Assembly (NCBI GenBank): GCA_964595945.1
Contig: CAZQSL010000176.1
Location: 1 to 5,602 of the forward strand
DNA length: 5,602 nt
Direction of reading: 5' to 3'
DNA from: CAZQSL01 sp964595945
Lineage (GTDB): Bacteria > UBP15 > UBA6099 > JAJRTR01
Part shown: positions 1 to 5,448 of the stretch, piece after piece
How the letters are laid out: each line of letters opens with the position of its first letter
Position numbering within the stretch: the stretch's first letter is position 1
The notes under the pieces: generated by a model
The model's input: the letters and a program-made list of their open reading frames with translations, nothing else
Told to the model about the DNA's origin: nothing
Databases searched by the model: none
Program-made: the position numbers and the translations under genes

Positions 1-231
1 GCGGCGCTCAATTCGCGGGAAAAGGCCGATCTCGACGCGCGGTACACACTCGAAGAGATCATCCGCATGATCGACGAGGTCGAGATCGAATCCCCCTGGC
101 TGCCGGGCGTGCCGGTGTTTTCCACCATCACGGTCGAAAATCCCGCGCTCGGCATCACACGCACTTTTTTTGTCGAAAACCGCACCGCCACGGAAAAGGG
201 CGACACGATCTCGGGGCGCGTGCTCGTGTGA
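1..231 (+). CDS. C-terminal fragment of a probable phage structural protein (partial at 5' end)
   Basis: Frame 1 is open from the first base to a TGA at 229-231, giving 76 residues with no start in view that need be real (an internal ATG lies at 67-69). The segment begins with a charged helical stretch (residues 1-30, rich in E, K, D and R). It continues with a beta-type sequence containing VFSTITVENPALGI and FFVENRTATEKGDTISG. Fold and function are not recognised. Phage virion identity is inferred only from the next genes downstream, the closest starting 27 nt after this stop behind a strong ribosome binding site. Confidence 0.6.
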   Translation, partial: AALNSREKADLDARYTLEEIIRMIDEVEIESPWLPGVPVFSTITVENPALGITRTFFVENRTATEKGDTISGRVLV

Positions 232-258
232 CGCCAGCCCCTCACAGGAGGCAATTCC

Positions 259-1155
259 ATGACTCTGAAACGTACCATTACAAAGGAAACGCGCGTGGGT
301 CAGATCGTGCGGAGCAATTCGGACAGTAGCCTGGAAACTTCGCTCACGATCGCGCTCAAGCACCTGCAGGCGGAGGTGCAGGCCCTGGCGGCGACAGTCA
401 AGACGATCAATTCGGATGGGCAGTCTACAGCCTCGGGCCGCGTGCTGCTGAGCCTCGTCAACGAAAGCGGCGTGAGCCGTCACAATGGCGAAGTGGTCGT
501 GATGCGCCCCGGCGCGCGGGCATTCGATGTGACTGCCGGCCATGACGACATGGATGTGATAGGCGTCATATTTTCGGACTCCGCGGACGGCGAGTCACCG
601 GCGGTCGCCGCAGGCGCGACAGGCAGCATTTGCTCCAGCGGCATCGCCAATGCCGTGGTCGACGCCGACTGGGCCCCGGTGTCGATCGGAGACGGCCTTG
701 TCAGCCATATAGTCGCTGGTGTGGCCGTCAAGGCTGACCCGGACTGCGACAACGCGGTGTTTGCCACCGCGCTCGAAGCATTGCCCTCGGGTCGTGAAAA
801 CATCGCTGTCATGGTGCATGGCGCGATGGGGCCGATCTACAGGCGCATCGAGGAAATGAAGAAAAAAATCGCCGCGATGGCGGTCGCGCCGGGGTATTTC
901 GTGCCGGTTTACAGCGATGGCTCGGGCATGGCCTTGTCGGGATGTGTCGTGAGCGCGACCGCATGGCAATCTCAGGACATGAGCGTCGCGACCGGCCACT
1001 GGACTGTCAGCTATGGATCGTCGGGACTGCCGGTGGGCCTTGTGCGCTCGTTTTTCGGTGACGGGGGATTCGGCGCGGCGACTGTGCGGAAAGTCATCGA
1101 ATACCAGCAGGGCCGCATCGCGGCGGTCATCACACAACTCACTGATGTGGGGTAG
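259..1155 (+). CDS. Phage fibre/decoration-like structural protein
   Basis: This 298-residue protein starts at an ATG 7 nt after AGGAGG (246-251), which supports the chosen start. Residues about 24-51 look helical and possibly coiled. Residues about 60-190 form a beta-rich, Gly/Val/Ala-rich region with GEVVVM (77-82), VIGVIFSD (100-107) and GATGSICSSG (119-128). This 'GxVV ... VIGV ... GxxGxV' rhythm is common in phage decoration and fibre shaft proteins that swap beta-strands. A basic helical linker (195-207, IEEMKKKIAA region) leads to a Gly/Ser-rich C-terminal domain, and the last 25 residues look helical. No signal peptide or membrane helix is seen. It lies between an unidentified C-terminal fragment and the small gene before the adhesin, as expected for a tail or virion module. 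The exact role (decoration protein, baseplate part or fibre) is inference, and no catalytic motif is visible. Confidence 0.65.
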   Translation: MTLKRTITKETRVGQIVRSNSDSSLETSLTIALKHLQAEVQALAATVKTINSDGQSTASGRVLLSLVNESGVSRHNGEVVVMRPGARAFDVTAGHDDMDVIGVIFSDSADGESPAVAAGATGSICSSGIANAVVDADWAPVSIGDGLVSHIVAGVAVKADPDCDNAVFATALEALPSGRENIAVMVHGAMGPIYRRIEEMKKKIAAMAVAPGYFVPVYSDGSGMALSGCVVSATAWQSQDMSVATGHWTVSYGSSGLPVGLVRSFFGDGGFGAATVRKVIEYQQGRIAAVITQLTDVG

Positions 1156-1166
1156 GGGAGGACAAA

Positions 1167-1394
1167 ATGTTATTCCTGAAAGGCAGAGACGCAAACGATA
1201 CGCCGGCGGGGGTCGATTATGCCGTGCTGGGGACGTTCCCGGATGGCAGTGTTTTGATTGTCGTCGATGCGGTTGATTTCGCGCCGGGCTGGCAGCCGGC
1301 GGCGGTGGAGACGGCTGCTTCTTATGCGGACTATCTTGCCGCGCTGAGTGATGAGCAGAAAGCCTTGATACTGTGGAGGCGCGACGATGGCTAA
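1167..1394 (+). CDS. Small hypothetical phage protein upstream of and overlapping the adhesin gene
   Basis: This 75-residue protein has an ATG preceded by GGGGAGG (1155-1161, spacer 5 nt); the ribosome site overlaps the stop codon of the gene before it. Its stop lies inside the next gene, an 8-nt overlap (1387-1394), which suggests translational coupling. The N-terminal half looks like short beta-strands (YAVLGTFPDGSVLIVVDAVDF). The C-terminal half is a probable helix containing YADYLAALSDEQKALIL. There is no membrane segment or recognised motif. A position just before a tail adhesin fits a fibre-assembly chaperone or a small tail component, but that is inference from context only. Confidence 0.65.
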   Translation: MLFLKGRDANDTPAGVDYAVLGTFPDGSVLIVVDAVDFAPGWQPAAVETAASYADYLAALSDEQKALILWRRDDG

Positions 1395-2526
1395 CAGTTA
1401 TACCGCTGGCACGAAGGTTTTCAATATCGACACGGACACCAATGTCGCCGGGCTCACGGCGCTGAAGGGGTCTGCTTCGGCCAATAATGACATGATCTAT
1501 ATTTCCGAGGGGGCGCGGCTCACGATCGACGCCGGGCTCACGTGCCTCTACATCTATGTCGGCGACAACGCGACTCTTACGGCGGCCAGCAAGGTGGGGC
1601 ATTGGGAAGTGAGCGCGGGCGTGACGCTGACGCTTGCGCAGACGGCGGGCTCGGGGGGCATGACAGGGCTGGCGACTTCTACGGATAGTACGATCACTCT
1701 TTCCGGAACGGGCGACGCGGCGCGGGCGAAGGTGCTTGGCACCGGTATCACGTACGTTTCCAATCAGAACATACCGGCGATAAAGATTTCCGCGACGTGG
1801 GGACATTTTTCCACGATGGTGGGCGTCTATACGGGGACTGCGCACAGTTTTGCCAATACGCTGTTTGACAACTGCAGCAACGCTCTTTATATCACGGCGG
1901 TCCAGGGGCAGGTGTTGCCGGAATCGCTGGACGGATGTGAATTCAGGGACTGCACGAATGCCATAAACGAGACGACGGCAAGCGTGATGTGGGATGATTT
2001 TTTTGCCGTTAACAATGTGAAATTCACCACGACAAATGCCGCAAAGACCAACGGCTGGGTGCGGTACTTCGGCAACACGGTGGCGACAAGATATGTGAAA
2101 CATGTGGAAAGCGCGAGCGCGCTGAGCGCGCCGCCGGTGTGGGACACTACGACCGGGGTGCAGTCGCTGACATACAACGTGGCGGGATTTCTGACCGCGC
2201 TGTGGGGCGCGGCGACGGCAAGCAGCGGCGTGGCGCGATTTCGCGTATATATCCGCGAGGGCGCGGCACCGGACGATTTCGGCACGGACTCGCCGTATTT
2301 CCTGTGCGAAACGATCGTGCAGAGCGCCATAATCGCCTGCGACGCGGGCGGCGCGCCACTGGCTGCGGGCGACACTTACCATGTGGTTGTCAGGACTGCC
2401 GACGTGTTGCTTAACGAAGACACGAACACGACGGCCCTGCAGGTGACGATCCCCGCGTCCACCATCGACTCCAGGCTGGACGCCCTCGCCGGGCTCTGTA
2501 ATCTGATACTGGTGAATACGCTTTAG
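1387..2526 (+). CDS. Phage tail-spike/adhesin-like protein: beta-helix plus fibronectin-III-like domain
   Basis: This 379-residue protein has its ATG 7 nt after TGGAGG (1374-1379). Residues about 15-215 have repeated short strands and turns typical of a right-handed parallel beta-helix: GARLTIDAG (42-50), NATLTAAS (61-68), GVTLTLA (78-84), STITLSGTG (101-109). Two similar Asn/Cys-rich rungs follow, LFDNCSNALYI (159-169) and LDGCEFRDCTNAI (181-193). Residues about 247-356 match a fibronectin-III-like beta-sandwich: APPVWD (248-253), GFLTALWGAATASSGVARF (267-285), RVYIRE (286-291), then LAAGDTYHVVVRTAD (325-339) and a closing strand TTALQVTI. A short helical tail (360-379) may aid trimerisation. 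No secretion signal is seen, as expected for a virion protein. By analogy with tail spikes it would bind or act on cell-surface glycans; no catalytic residues can be assigned. Codons strongly favour ACG, GCG and GTG. Confidence 0.7.
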   Translation: MANSYTAGTKVFNIDTDTNVAGLTALKGSASANNDMIYISEGARLTIDAGLTCLYIYVGDNATLTAASKVGHWEVSAGVTLTLAQTAGSGGMTGLATSTDSTITLSGTGDAARAKVLGTGITYVSNQNIPAIKISATWGHFSTMVGVYTGTAHSFANTLFDNCSNALYITAVQGQVLPESLDGCEFRDCTNAINETTASVMWDDFFAVNNVKFTTTNAAKTNGWVRYFGNTVATRYVKHVESASALSAPPVWDTTTGVQSLTYNVAGFLTALWGAATASSGVARFRVYIREGAAPDDFGTDSPYFLCETIVQSAIIACDAGGAPLAAGDTYHVVVRTADVLLNEDTNTTALQVTIPASTIDSRLDALAGLCNLILVNTL

Positions 2527-2551
2527 AAAGACAAATAAAGGAAAGGGGGCA

Positions 2552-2563
2552 ATGCCGTTATGA
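2552..2563 (+). other. Three-codon mini-ORF overlapping the holin-like gene start
   Basis: ATG CCG TTA TGA begins 3 nt after the purine-rich tract GGAAAGGGGG (2540-2549). It stops at a TGA (2561-2563) that overlaps the ATG of the next gene at 2560. The tract is about 10 nt from the gene start, so ribosomes could use either ATG. Dual starts are known to tune some holins, but here the first ATG is out of frame, so any effect would be on initiation rate. It may be chance. Confidence 0.2.
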
Positions 2564-2784
2564 GCGGGATTGAAGCAATCGAAAAAGACATCGAATGGAT
2601 CAAAAACACACTGGTGCGCATCGAGGAACGCCTCTCGCGCCAGCAGGACGCATGCCTCGAAACGCACAAGGCCGTCGATACCCGCATGGAATCTCTCAAC
2701 GTAAAAATCATACTGATCGCATGCGCCGTCGGCGGCGGCGCGGCCGGCGCGGTAGAAATCCTCAAGGCAATCCTCGGAGGCTGA
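2560..2784 (+). CDS. Holin-like small membrane protein (XhlA-like architecture)
   Basis: This is a 74-residue protein. Residues 1-46 form a highly charged amphipathic helix with heptad-like spacing (IEAIEKDIEWIKNTLVRIEE, then RLSRQQD), a likely coiled coil. Residues about 48-68 form one hydrophobic helix rich in Ile, Ala and Gly (KIILIACAVGGGAAGAVEIL), followed by a short tail. A charged N-terminal helix plus one C-terminal membrane span in about 70 residues is the layout of XhlA-type holin-associated proteins of phage lysis cassettes. It lies 5 nt before an endolysin-type peptidase gene, and its 3' end carries that gene's ribosome site. Role inferred: forming or helping form the inner-membrane lesion that starts lysis. 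The Shine-Dalgarno tract is GGAAAGGGGG (2540-2549). Confidence 0.65.
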   Translation: MSGIEAIEKDIEWIKNTLVRIEERLSRQQDACLETHKAVDTRMESLNVKIILIACAVGGGAAGAVEILKAILGG

Positions 2785-2789
2785 AAGCA

Positions 2790-3152
2790 ATGGATAACGA
2801 ACGGCTCTCACCTCACTTCACCAGAAAGGAATTCGCCTGCAAGTGCGGATGCGGATACGACAGGATATCGATGGTGCTTGTGGGAAAACTCGAAAACATC
2901 CGCACGCACTTCGGCCGTCCCGTCACGATCAATTCCGGATGCCGTTGCAAAAAGCACAACGCCGCCGTTGGAGGCGAATCCGCCAGCAGGCACCTCACTG
3001 GCGACGCGGCTGACATCACAGTCGAAGGAGTACCGCCATCGAAAGTCGCCGACTACGCCGAAAAGATCAACCCCAGCGGCGGGGTGGGCAGATATAAGAC
3101 GTTCACCCACATCGACACGCGCGGCCGCAAGGCACGATGGCACGGCCGCTGA
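2790..3152 (+). CDS. M15-family peptidase, phage endolysin-type (peptidoglycan peptidase)
   Basis: This 120-residue protein matches the small M15 (M15_3, D-Ala-D-Ala carboxypeptidase/L-Ala-D-Glu endopeptidase-like) family, which cleaves peptide stems of peptidoglycan. Visible hallmarks are the N-terminal Cys-rich turn CKCGCG (17-22), PVTINSGCRC (44-53), HNAAVGG (56-62), the zinc motif SRHLTGDAAD (66-75) with H68 and D75, and the third ligand H107 in FTHIDTRGRKARW (105-117). It is near full length for the single-domain family, with no added cell-wall-binding domain and no signal peptide, so export would need a holin. The frame stays open upstream to about 2595, but CGGAGG (2775-2780) lies 9 nt before the ATG at 2790 and the family starts just before SPHFT, so 2790 is the start. 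The flanking membrane-protein genes support a lysis cassette. Confidence 0.92.
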   Translation: MDNERLSPHFTRKEFACKCGCGYDRISMVLVGKLENIRTHFGRPVTINSGCRCKKHNAAVGGESASRHLTGDAADITVEGVPPSKVADYAEKINPSGGVGRYKTFTHIDTRGRKARWHGR

Positions 3153-3179
3153 CCATTACACGAAAGGAATCATCTTGCC

Positions 3180-3587
3180 ATGACCAGCATCTCACTCGAC
3201 GACATCACGGCAGCCATGGCACTCGCTGCCGCTGCGCTACTTGTCATCAAAATCATCCTTCGCGCCCTCAAATGGGACAAGGGCGCCTGCATCGCCGGCG
3301 AACTCCAGTCCGCACTGTCCCAGGCAGCTACCCTCCTGCGAGACATCCGCCAGGACGGCAGCGCCACGGCTGTCGAAAAAGCCGCCGAAACTGTCGCCTC
3401 AGGCATCAGCGGAGTCACCACCGCCGACATTGTCCCCATCCTCTCCGATCTCGCGGCCACAGGCTCAGCCACCCGCTACGGTATCACCGTCACTCTTGGC
3501 GAAAACGGACAGCCATCTGTCGAAGCAAGCGGCCTCGCGGCACACGCCGCCCACAAGATCGGAAAATGGATCAAAAAAGTGTTCTGA
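3180..3587 (+). CDS. Lysis-cassette membrane protein with one N-terminal transmembrane helix
   Basis: This 135-residue protein starts at an ATG about 11 nt after AAAGGA (3163-3168), 27 nt after the peptidase stop. Residues about 11-30 form a hydrophobic Ala/Leu/Ile helix (AAMALAAAALLVIKIILRAL), followed by a basic LKWDKG junction. Residues 38-90 are Ala-rich and helical, with a likely amphipathic stretch around SALSQAATLLRDIRQ. Residues about 97-115 look like a beta-hairpin (TRYGITVTLGENGQPSVEAS). The C-terminus is a basic amphipathic end, HKIGKWIKKVF. No family is recognised. Being the last gene of the cassette with a single N-terminal anchor, it could be a second holin or antiholin, or an inner-membrane spanin-like partner. 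It lacks the long coiled coil and Pro-rich partner typical of Rz/Rz1, so the role is open. Confidence 0.7.
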   Translation: MTSISLDDITAAMALAAAALLVIKIILRALKWDKGACIAGELQSALSQAATLLRDIRQDGSATAVEKAAETVASGISGVTTADIVPILSDLAATGSATRYGITVTLGENGQPSVEASGLAAHAAHKIGKWIKKVF

Positions 3588-3613
3588 TCATCCGTGGAAT
3601 TTTTTAGAGAAAA

Positions 3614-3641
3614 TGAAGCGGGGTTTTGCGGCCCCGCTTCA
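3614..3641 (+). terminator. Perfect 10-bp hairpin after the lysis cassette; + strand lacks a U-tract
   Basis: TGAAGCGGGG (3614-3623) pairs perfectly with CCCCGCTTCA (3632-3641) around an 8-nt loop, 26 nt after the last phage stop codon. The next + strand bases are CGACTCTCCCC, with no U-run, so it is not a classic intrinsic terminator in the direction of the genes. On the - strand the stem is followed by TTTTCTCT, a better terminator tail, but no - strand gene is seen upstream of it. It may still mark the 3' end of the phage late transcript or protect it. Confidence 0.5.
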
Positions 3642-3660
3642 CGACTCTCCCCAAACCCAG

Positions 3661-3689
3661 TAGACAGCTTTGGAGCGCCAGTATATAAT
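3661..3689 (+). promoter_or_regulatory. Sigma-70-type promoter for pilT
   Basis: TAGACA (3661-3666, five of six matches to TTGACA) and TATAAT (3684-3689, exact) are separated by 17 bp, the ideal spacing. A start near 3696 would leave a leader of about 22 nt before the ATG at 3718. The promoter lies just after the hairpin that closes the phage cassette, so pilT need not depend on phage transcription. Confidence 0.75.
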
Positions 3690-3717
3690 GACCCAAACAG
3701 ATTGAAGATTACTAACT

Positions 3718-4797
3718 ATGCTAAGCCTAAACACTTTACTCGAAAAAATGGTCGCCATCGGCGCGTCCGACCTTCATGTCAAGATCGGCCGCCCGCCTGT
3801 CGTGCGCATACACGGCGATCTCCAGCCCATGGATTTCGACCGCATCACACAGCAGGACATGGACAATTTCCTCTTCGACACACTCCAGGACGAAGACCAG
3901 ATCAAATTCAAGAAAAACCGTGGCATAGACGTTGCCTACAGTCTGCCGGGCGTATCGAGATTTCGCGTCAACGCACTATTCCAGCGCGGCACCGTCGCCA
4001 TGATCATCCGCACCATCCCATTCAAAATCCCCACACTCGCCGACCTCGGCCTCCCCGCCACCGTCAAGGAGCTCGCCAGCCTCAACTCAGGCATGGTCCT
4101 CGTCACCGGCCCCGCCGGCTCCGGCAAATCCACCACTCTCGCCGCCATCATTGACTATATCAACTCCAACTACCACAAACAGGTCATCACCATCGAAGAC
4201 CCCATCGAATTTCTCTTCAAAGACGACAAATCATCCATCATACAGCGCGAAGTCGGCGTCGACACCATCAACTTCGCCGACGGCCTCCGCATGGTCTTCC
4301 GCCAGGACCCCGACGTCATCGTAGTCGGCGAAATGCGTGACCTCGAAACCATCGCCACGGCCGTCAGCGCCGCCGAAACCGGCCACCTCGTCCTCAGCAC
4401 TCTCCACACGCTCGACTCCGCACAGACCATCGACCGCATCATCGACGCCTTCCCACAGGCGCAGCAGCGCCAGATACGCATCCAGCTCAGCCAGGTCATG
4501 AAGGGCGTCATCGCCCAGCGCCTCGTACCCAACAAGGAAATGACAGGCCGCTGCGCCGCCGTCGAGGTCATGACCAATTCCCCGGCCGTCCAGGACATCG
4601 TCCTCAATGGCCGCACTCACGAACTTTACGAATCCGTCAGGGGCGCAGTCGAAAACTTCGGCATGCAGACTCTCGAACAGTCCCTCGTCGCTCTCCTCGT
4701 CCACGACCTCATCAATTACGACGAGGCCAAACGATTCTGCAACCGCACCGCCGAACTCGACGCAGCCGTCAGAGCACTGTTCCCCGACTATATCTAA
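3718..4797 (+). CDS. pilT: Type IV pilus retraction ATPase PilT family
   Basis: This 359-residue hexameric secretion ATPase powers pilus retraction at the cytoplasmic face of the inner membrane. The N-terminal PAS-like domain carries ASDLHVKIG (16-24) and PPVVRIHGDL (26-35). The ATPase core shows Walker A GPAGSGKST (131-139), Asp box TIEDPIEF (158-165), Walker B region DPDVIVVGEMRD (197-208) with catalytic-type E205, and His box TGHLVLSTLHT (221-231). IDRIIDAFP (238-246) and QVMKGVIAQRLVP (259-271) follow as in PilT. The C-terminal segment AVQDIVLNGRTHELY (290-304) replaces the usual AIRNLIRE consensus, yet FGMQTLEQSL (314-323) is kept. Walker A has Ala133 where PilT usually has Thr. The start is preceded by only a weak GAAG (3704-3707). 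PilU or another paralogue remains possible, but length and motifs favour PilT. Confidence 0.93.
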   Translation: MLSLNTLLEKMVAIGASDLHVKIGRPPVVRIHGDLQPMDFDRITQQDMDNFLFDTLQDEDQIKFKKNRGIDVAYSLPGVSRFRVNALFQRGTVAMIIRTIPFKIPTLADLGLPATVKELASLNSGMVLVTGPAGSGKSTTLAAIIDYINSNYHKQVITIEDPIEFLFKDDKSSIIQREVGVDTINFADGLRMVFRQDPDVIVVGEMRDLETIATAVSAAETGHLVLSTLHTLDSAQTIDRIIDAFPQAQQRQIRIQLSQVMKGVIAQRLVPNKEMTGRCAAVEVMTNSPAVQDIVLNGRTHELYESVRGAVENFGMQTLEQSLVALLVHDLINYDEAKRFCNRTAELDAAVRALFPDYI

Positions 4798-4839
4798 TCC
4801 CGCATCGCTGTCCGCGGATACCGCGAAGGAGGCAATATC

Positions 4840-5199
4840 ATGGCCGAAGAAAACAAATCCACAAGCTTTGCGCCAAGTGATTACGCGGCGCTGCTTCGCA
4901 GTGTCCGAGATACCGAAAACCTCAAACTCGAAGTCCACCAACTCCGCAGCCAGCTCAAGACCGCCCAGTCCAAGGCCAATCTCCTCGAACAAAAAATCCA
5001 GAGCTACAAAGACGCCGTCGAGGAGCGCGACAAAAAGCTCGAAGAATATCAGTCCCAGCTCGGCGACAAGGACAAGGGCCTGCTATCCAAGCTCCGCCAG
5101 AAGGATGAAACCATCAAACGCCTTCAGGAAGCCCTGCAGGGCAAACATCAGGAACTCGAAGACCTGCGCAACAAAAACAGCAGTCTCTTCCGGCGATAA
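4840..5199 (+). CDS. Coiled-coil protein downstream of pilT
   Basis: This 119-residue protein starts at an ATG 7 nt after AAGGAGG (4826-4832). A short CGCGG/CCGCG hairpin (4813-4825) lies right before that ribosome site. Residues 1-21 are polar, with SDYAALLRSV (13-22). Residues about 24-112 are a nearly unbroken coiled coil rich in K, E, Q and L (e.g. LKLEVHQLRSQLKTAQSKA, KLEEYQSQL, RLQEALQGKHQELEDL). There is no membrane segment, signal peptide or catalytic motif. It lies 42 nt after pilT with no visible terminator between them, so co-transcription is likely. It could be a cytoplasmic scaffold or regulator of the pilus machine, but that rests on position alone, and coiled coils give misleading similarities. 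Confidence 0.8.
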   Translation: MAEENKSTSFAPSDYAALLRSVRDTENLKLEVHQLRSQLKTAQSKANLLEQKIQSYKDAVEERDKKLEEYQSQLGDKDKGLLSKLRQKDETIKRLQEALQGKHQELEDLRNKNSSLFRR

Positions 5200-5268
5200 C
5201 CGCCTCGTCATCAAATATCTCCACTGCGCTGCCGCTGTATTTACGGAATATTATTTGAAATTGGCTAT

Positions 5269-5298
5269 GGAGAACCTTTTTCCCGAAAAAGGTTCTCC
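5269..5298 (+). repeat. Perfect 13-bp inverted repeat (REP-like hairpin / possible terminator)
   Basis: GGAGAACCTTTTT (5269-5281) and AAAAAGGTTCTCC (5286-5298) are exact reverse complements around CCCG. The hairpin lies 69 nt after the stop of the coiled-coil gene. The U-run forms the upper stem rather than a tail, and no U-tract follows on either strand, so it resembles a dispersed palindromic element. It may still end the pilT operon transcript. A degenerate second copy lies at 5384-5413. Confidence 0.7.
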
Positions 5299-5383
5299 GG
5301 ACCTATTCCCAAAAGCATCGGAAAACAACAAAGACTTTCTGACACGGATTAACGCGGATGTAACCGTTCACGGAATCCCCGCA

Positions 5384-5413
5384 GAGAACCTTTTATGCAA
5401 AAAAGGGGGTCTC
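5384..5413 (+). repeat. Degenerate second copy of the GAGAACCTTTT hairpin
   Basis: The left arm GAGAACCTTTT (5384-5394) equals the left arm of the first element. The right arm AAGGGGGTCTC (5403-5413) pairs with it except for one A-G mismatch (5388/5409) and two T-G wobbles (5391/5406, 5392/5405), leaving an 8-nt loop. The kept pairing despite base changes suggests a repeat family rather than chance. Confidence 0.5.
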
Positions 5414-5420
5414 CATGCGC

Positions 5421-5448
5421 TTGTCGTGAACGCTTGCACACGGATAAT
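5421..5448 (+). promoter_or_regulatory. Weak candidate promoter reading rightward
   Basis: TTGTCG (5421-5426, four of six) and GATAAT (5443-5448, five of six) are 16 bp apart. No gene is visible downstream within the window, so this would serve something beyond the right edge. Matches of this quality occur by chance. Confidence 0.2.

Larger units (their letters stand above)
1..3587 (+). mobile_element. Right end of a prophage or tailocin-like module (tail and lysis genes)
   Basis: Seven consecutive same-strand genes have a phage late-region order: virion proteins, a beta-helix/Fn3 adhesin-like tail protein, a small membrane protein, an M15 endolysin-type peptidase and a second small membrane protein. 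Spacings are short and one gene pair overlaps. The next gene, pilT, is a chromosomal housekeeping gene with its own promoter, so the element probably ends between 3588 and about 3660. The left end lies outside the window. No capsid, packaging, integrase or replication gene is visible, so an intact prophage, a remnant and a phage-tail-like bacteriocin cannot be told apart. The assignment rests mainly on the M15 peptidase and gene order; the virion gene calls are weaker. Confidence 0.7.

Noticed and set aside
2595..2789. In-frame upstream extension of the M15 peptidase
   Set aside because: It overlaps the holin-like gene out of frame, encodes an Arg-rich unstructured stretch, and a good ribosome site sits before the ATG at 2790.
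595..2811. Long 738-codon open frame on the - strand
   Set aside because: It is antisense to four well-supported + strand genes with good ribosome sites. Its translation is Arg/His/Pro-rich and low in structure, typical of a shadow in GC-rich DNA.
3137..3663. Alternative + strand frames over the last phage gene (156 and 140 codons)
   Set aside because: Arg/His/Ser/Pro-rich translations of the other two frames; the 3180-3587 frame has a membrane helix, a ribosome site and ordinary composition.
3588..3717. Phage attachment site or tRNA fragment at the element's edge
   Set aside because: No tRNA-like fold was recognised, and a matching repeat cannot be seen because the left end is outside the window.
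4231..4992. 253-codon - strand open frame opposite pilT
   Set aside because: Acidic, Val/Asp/Glu-rich antisense shadow of the C-ending codons of pilT, with no ribosome site.
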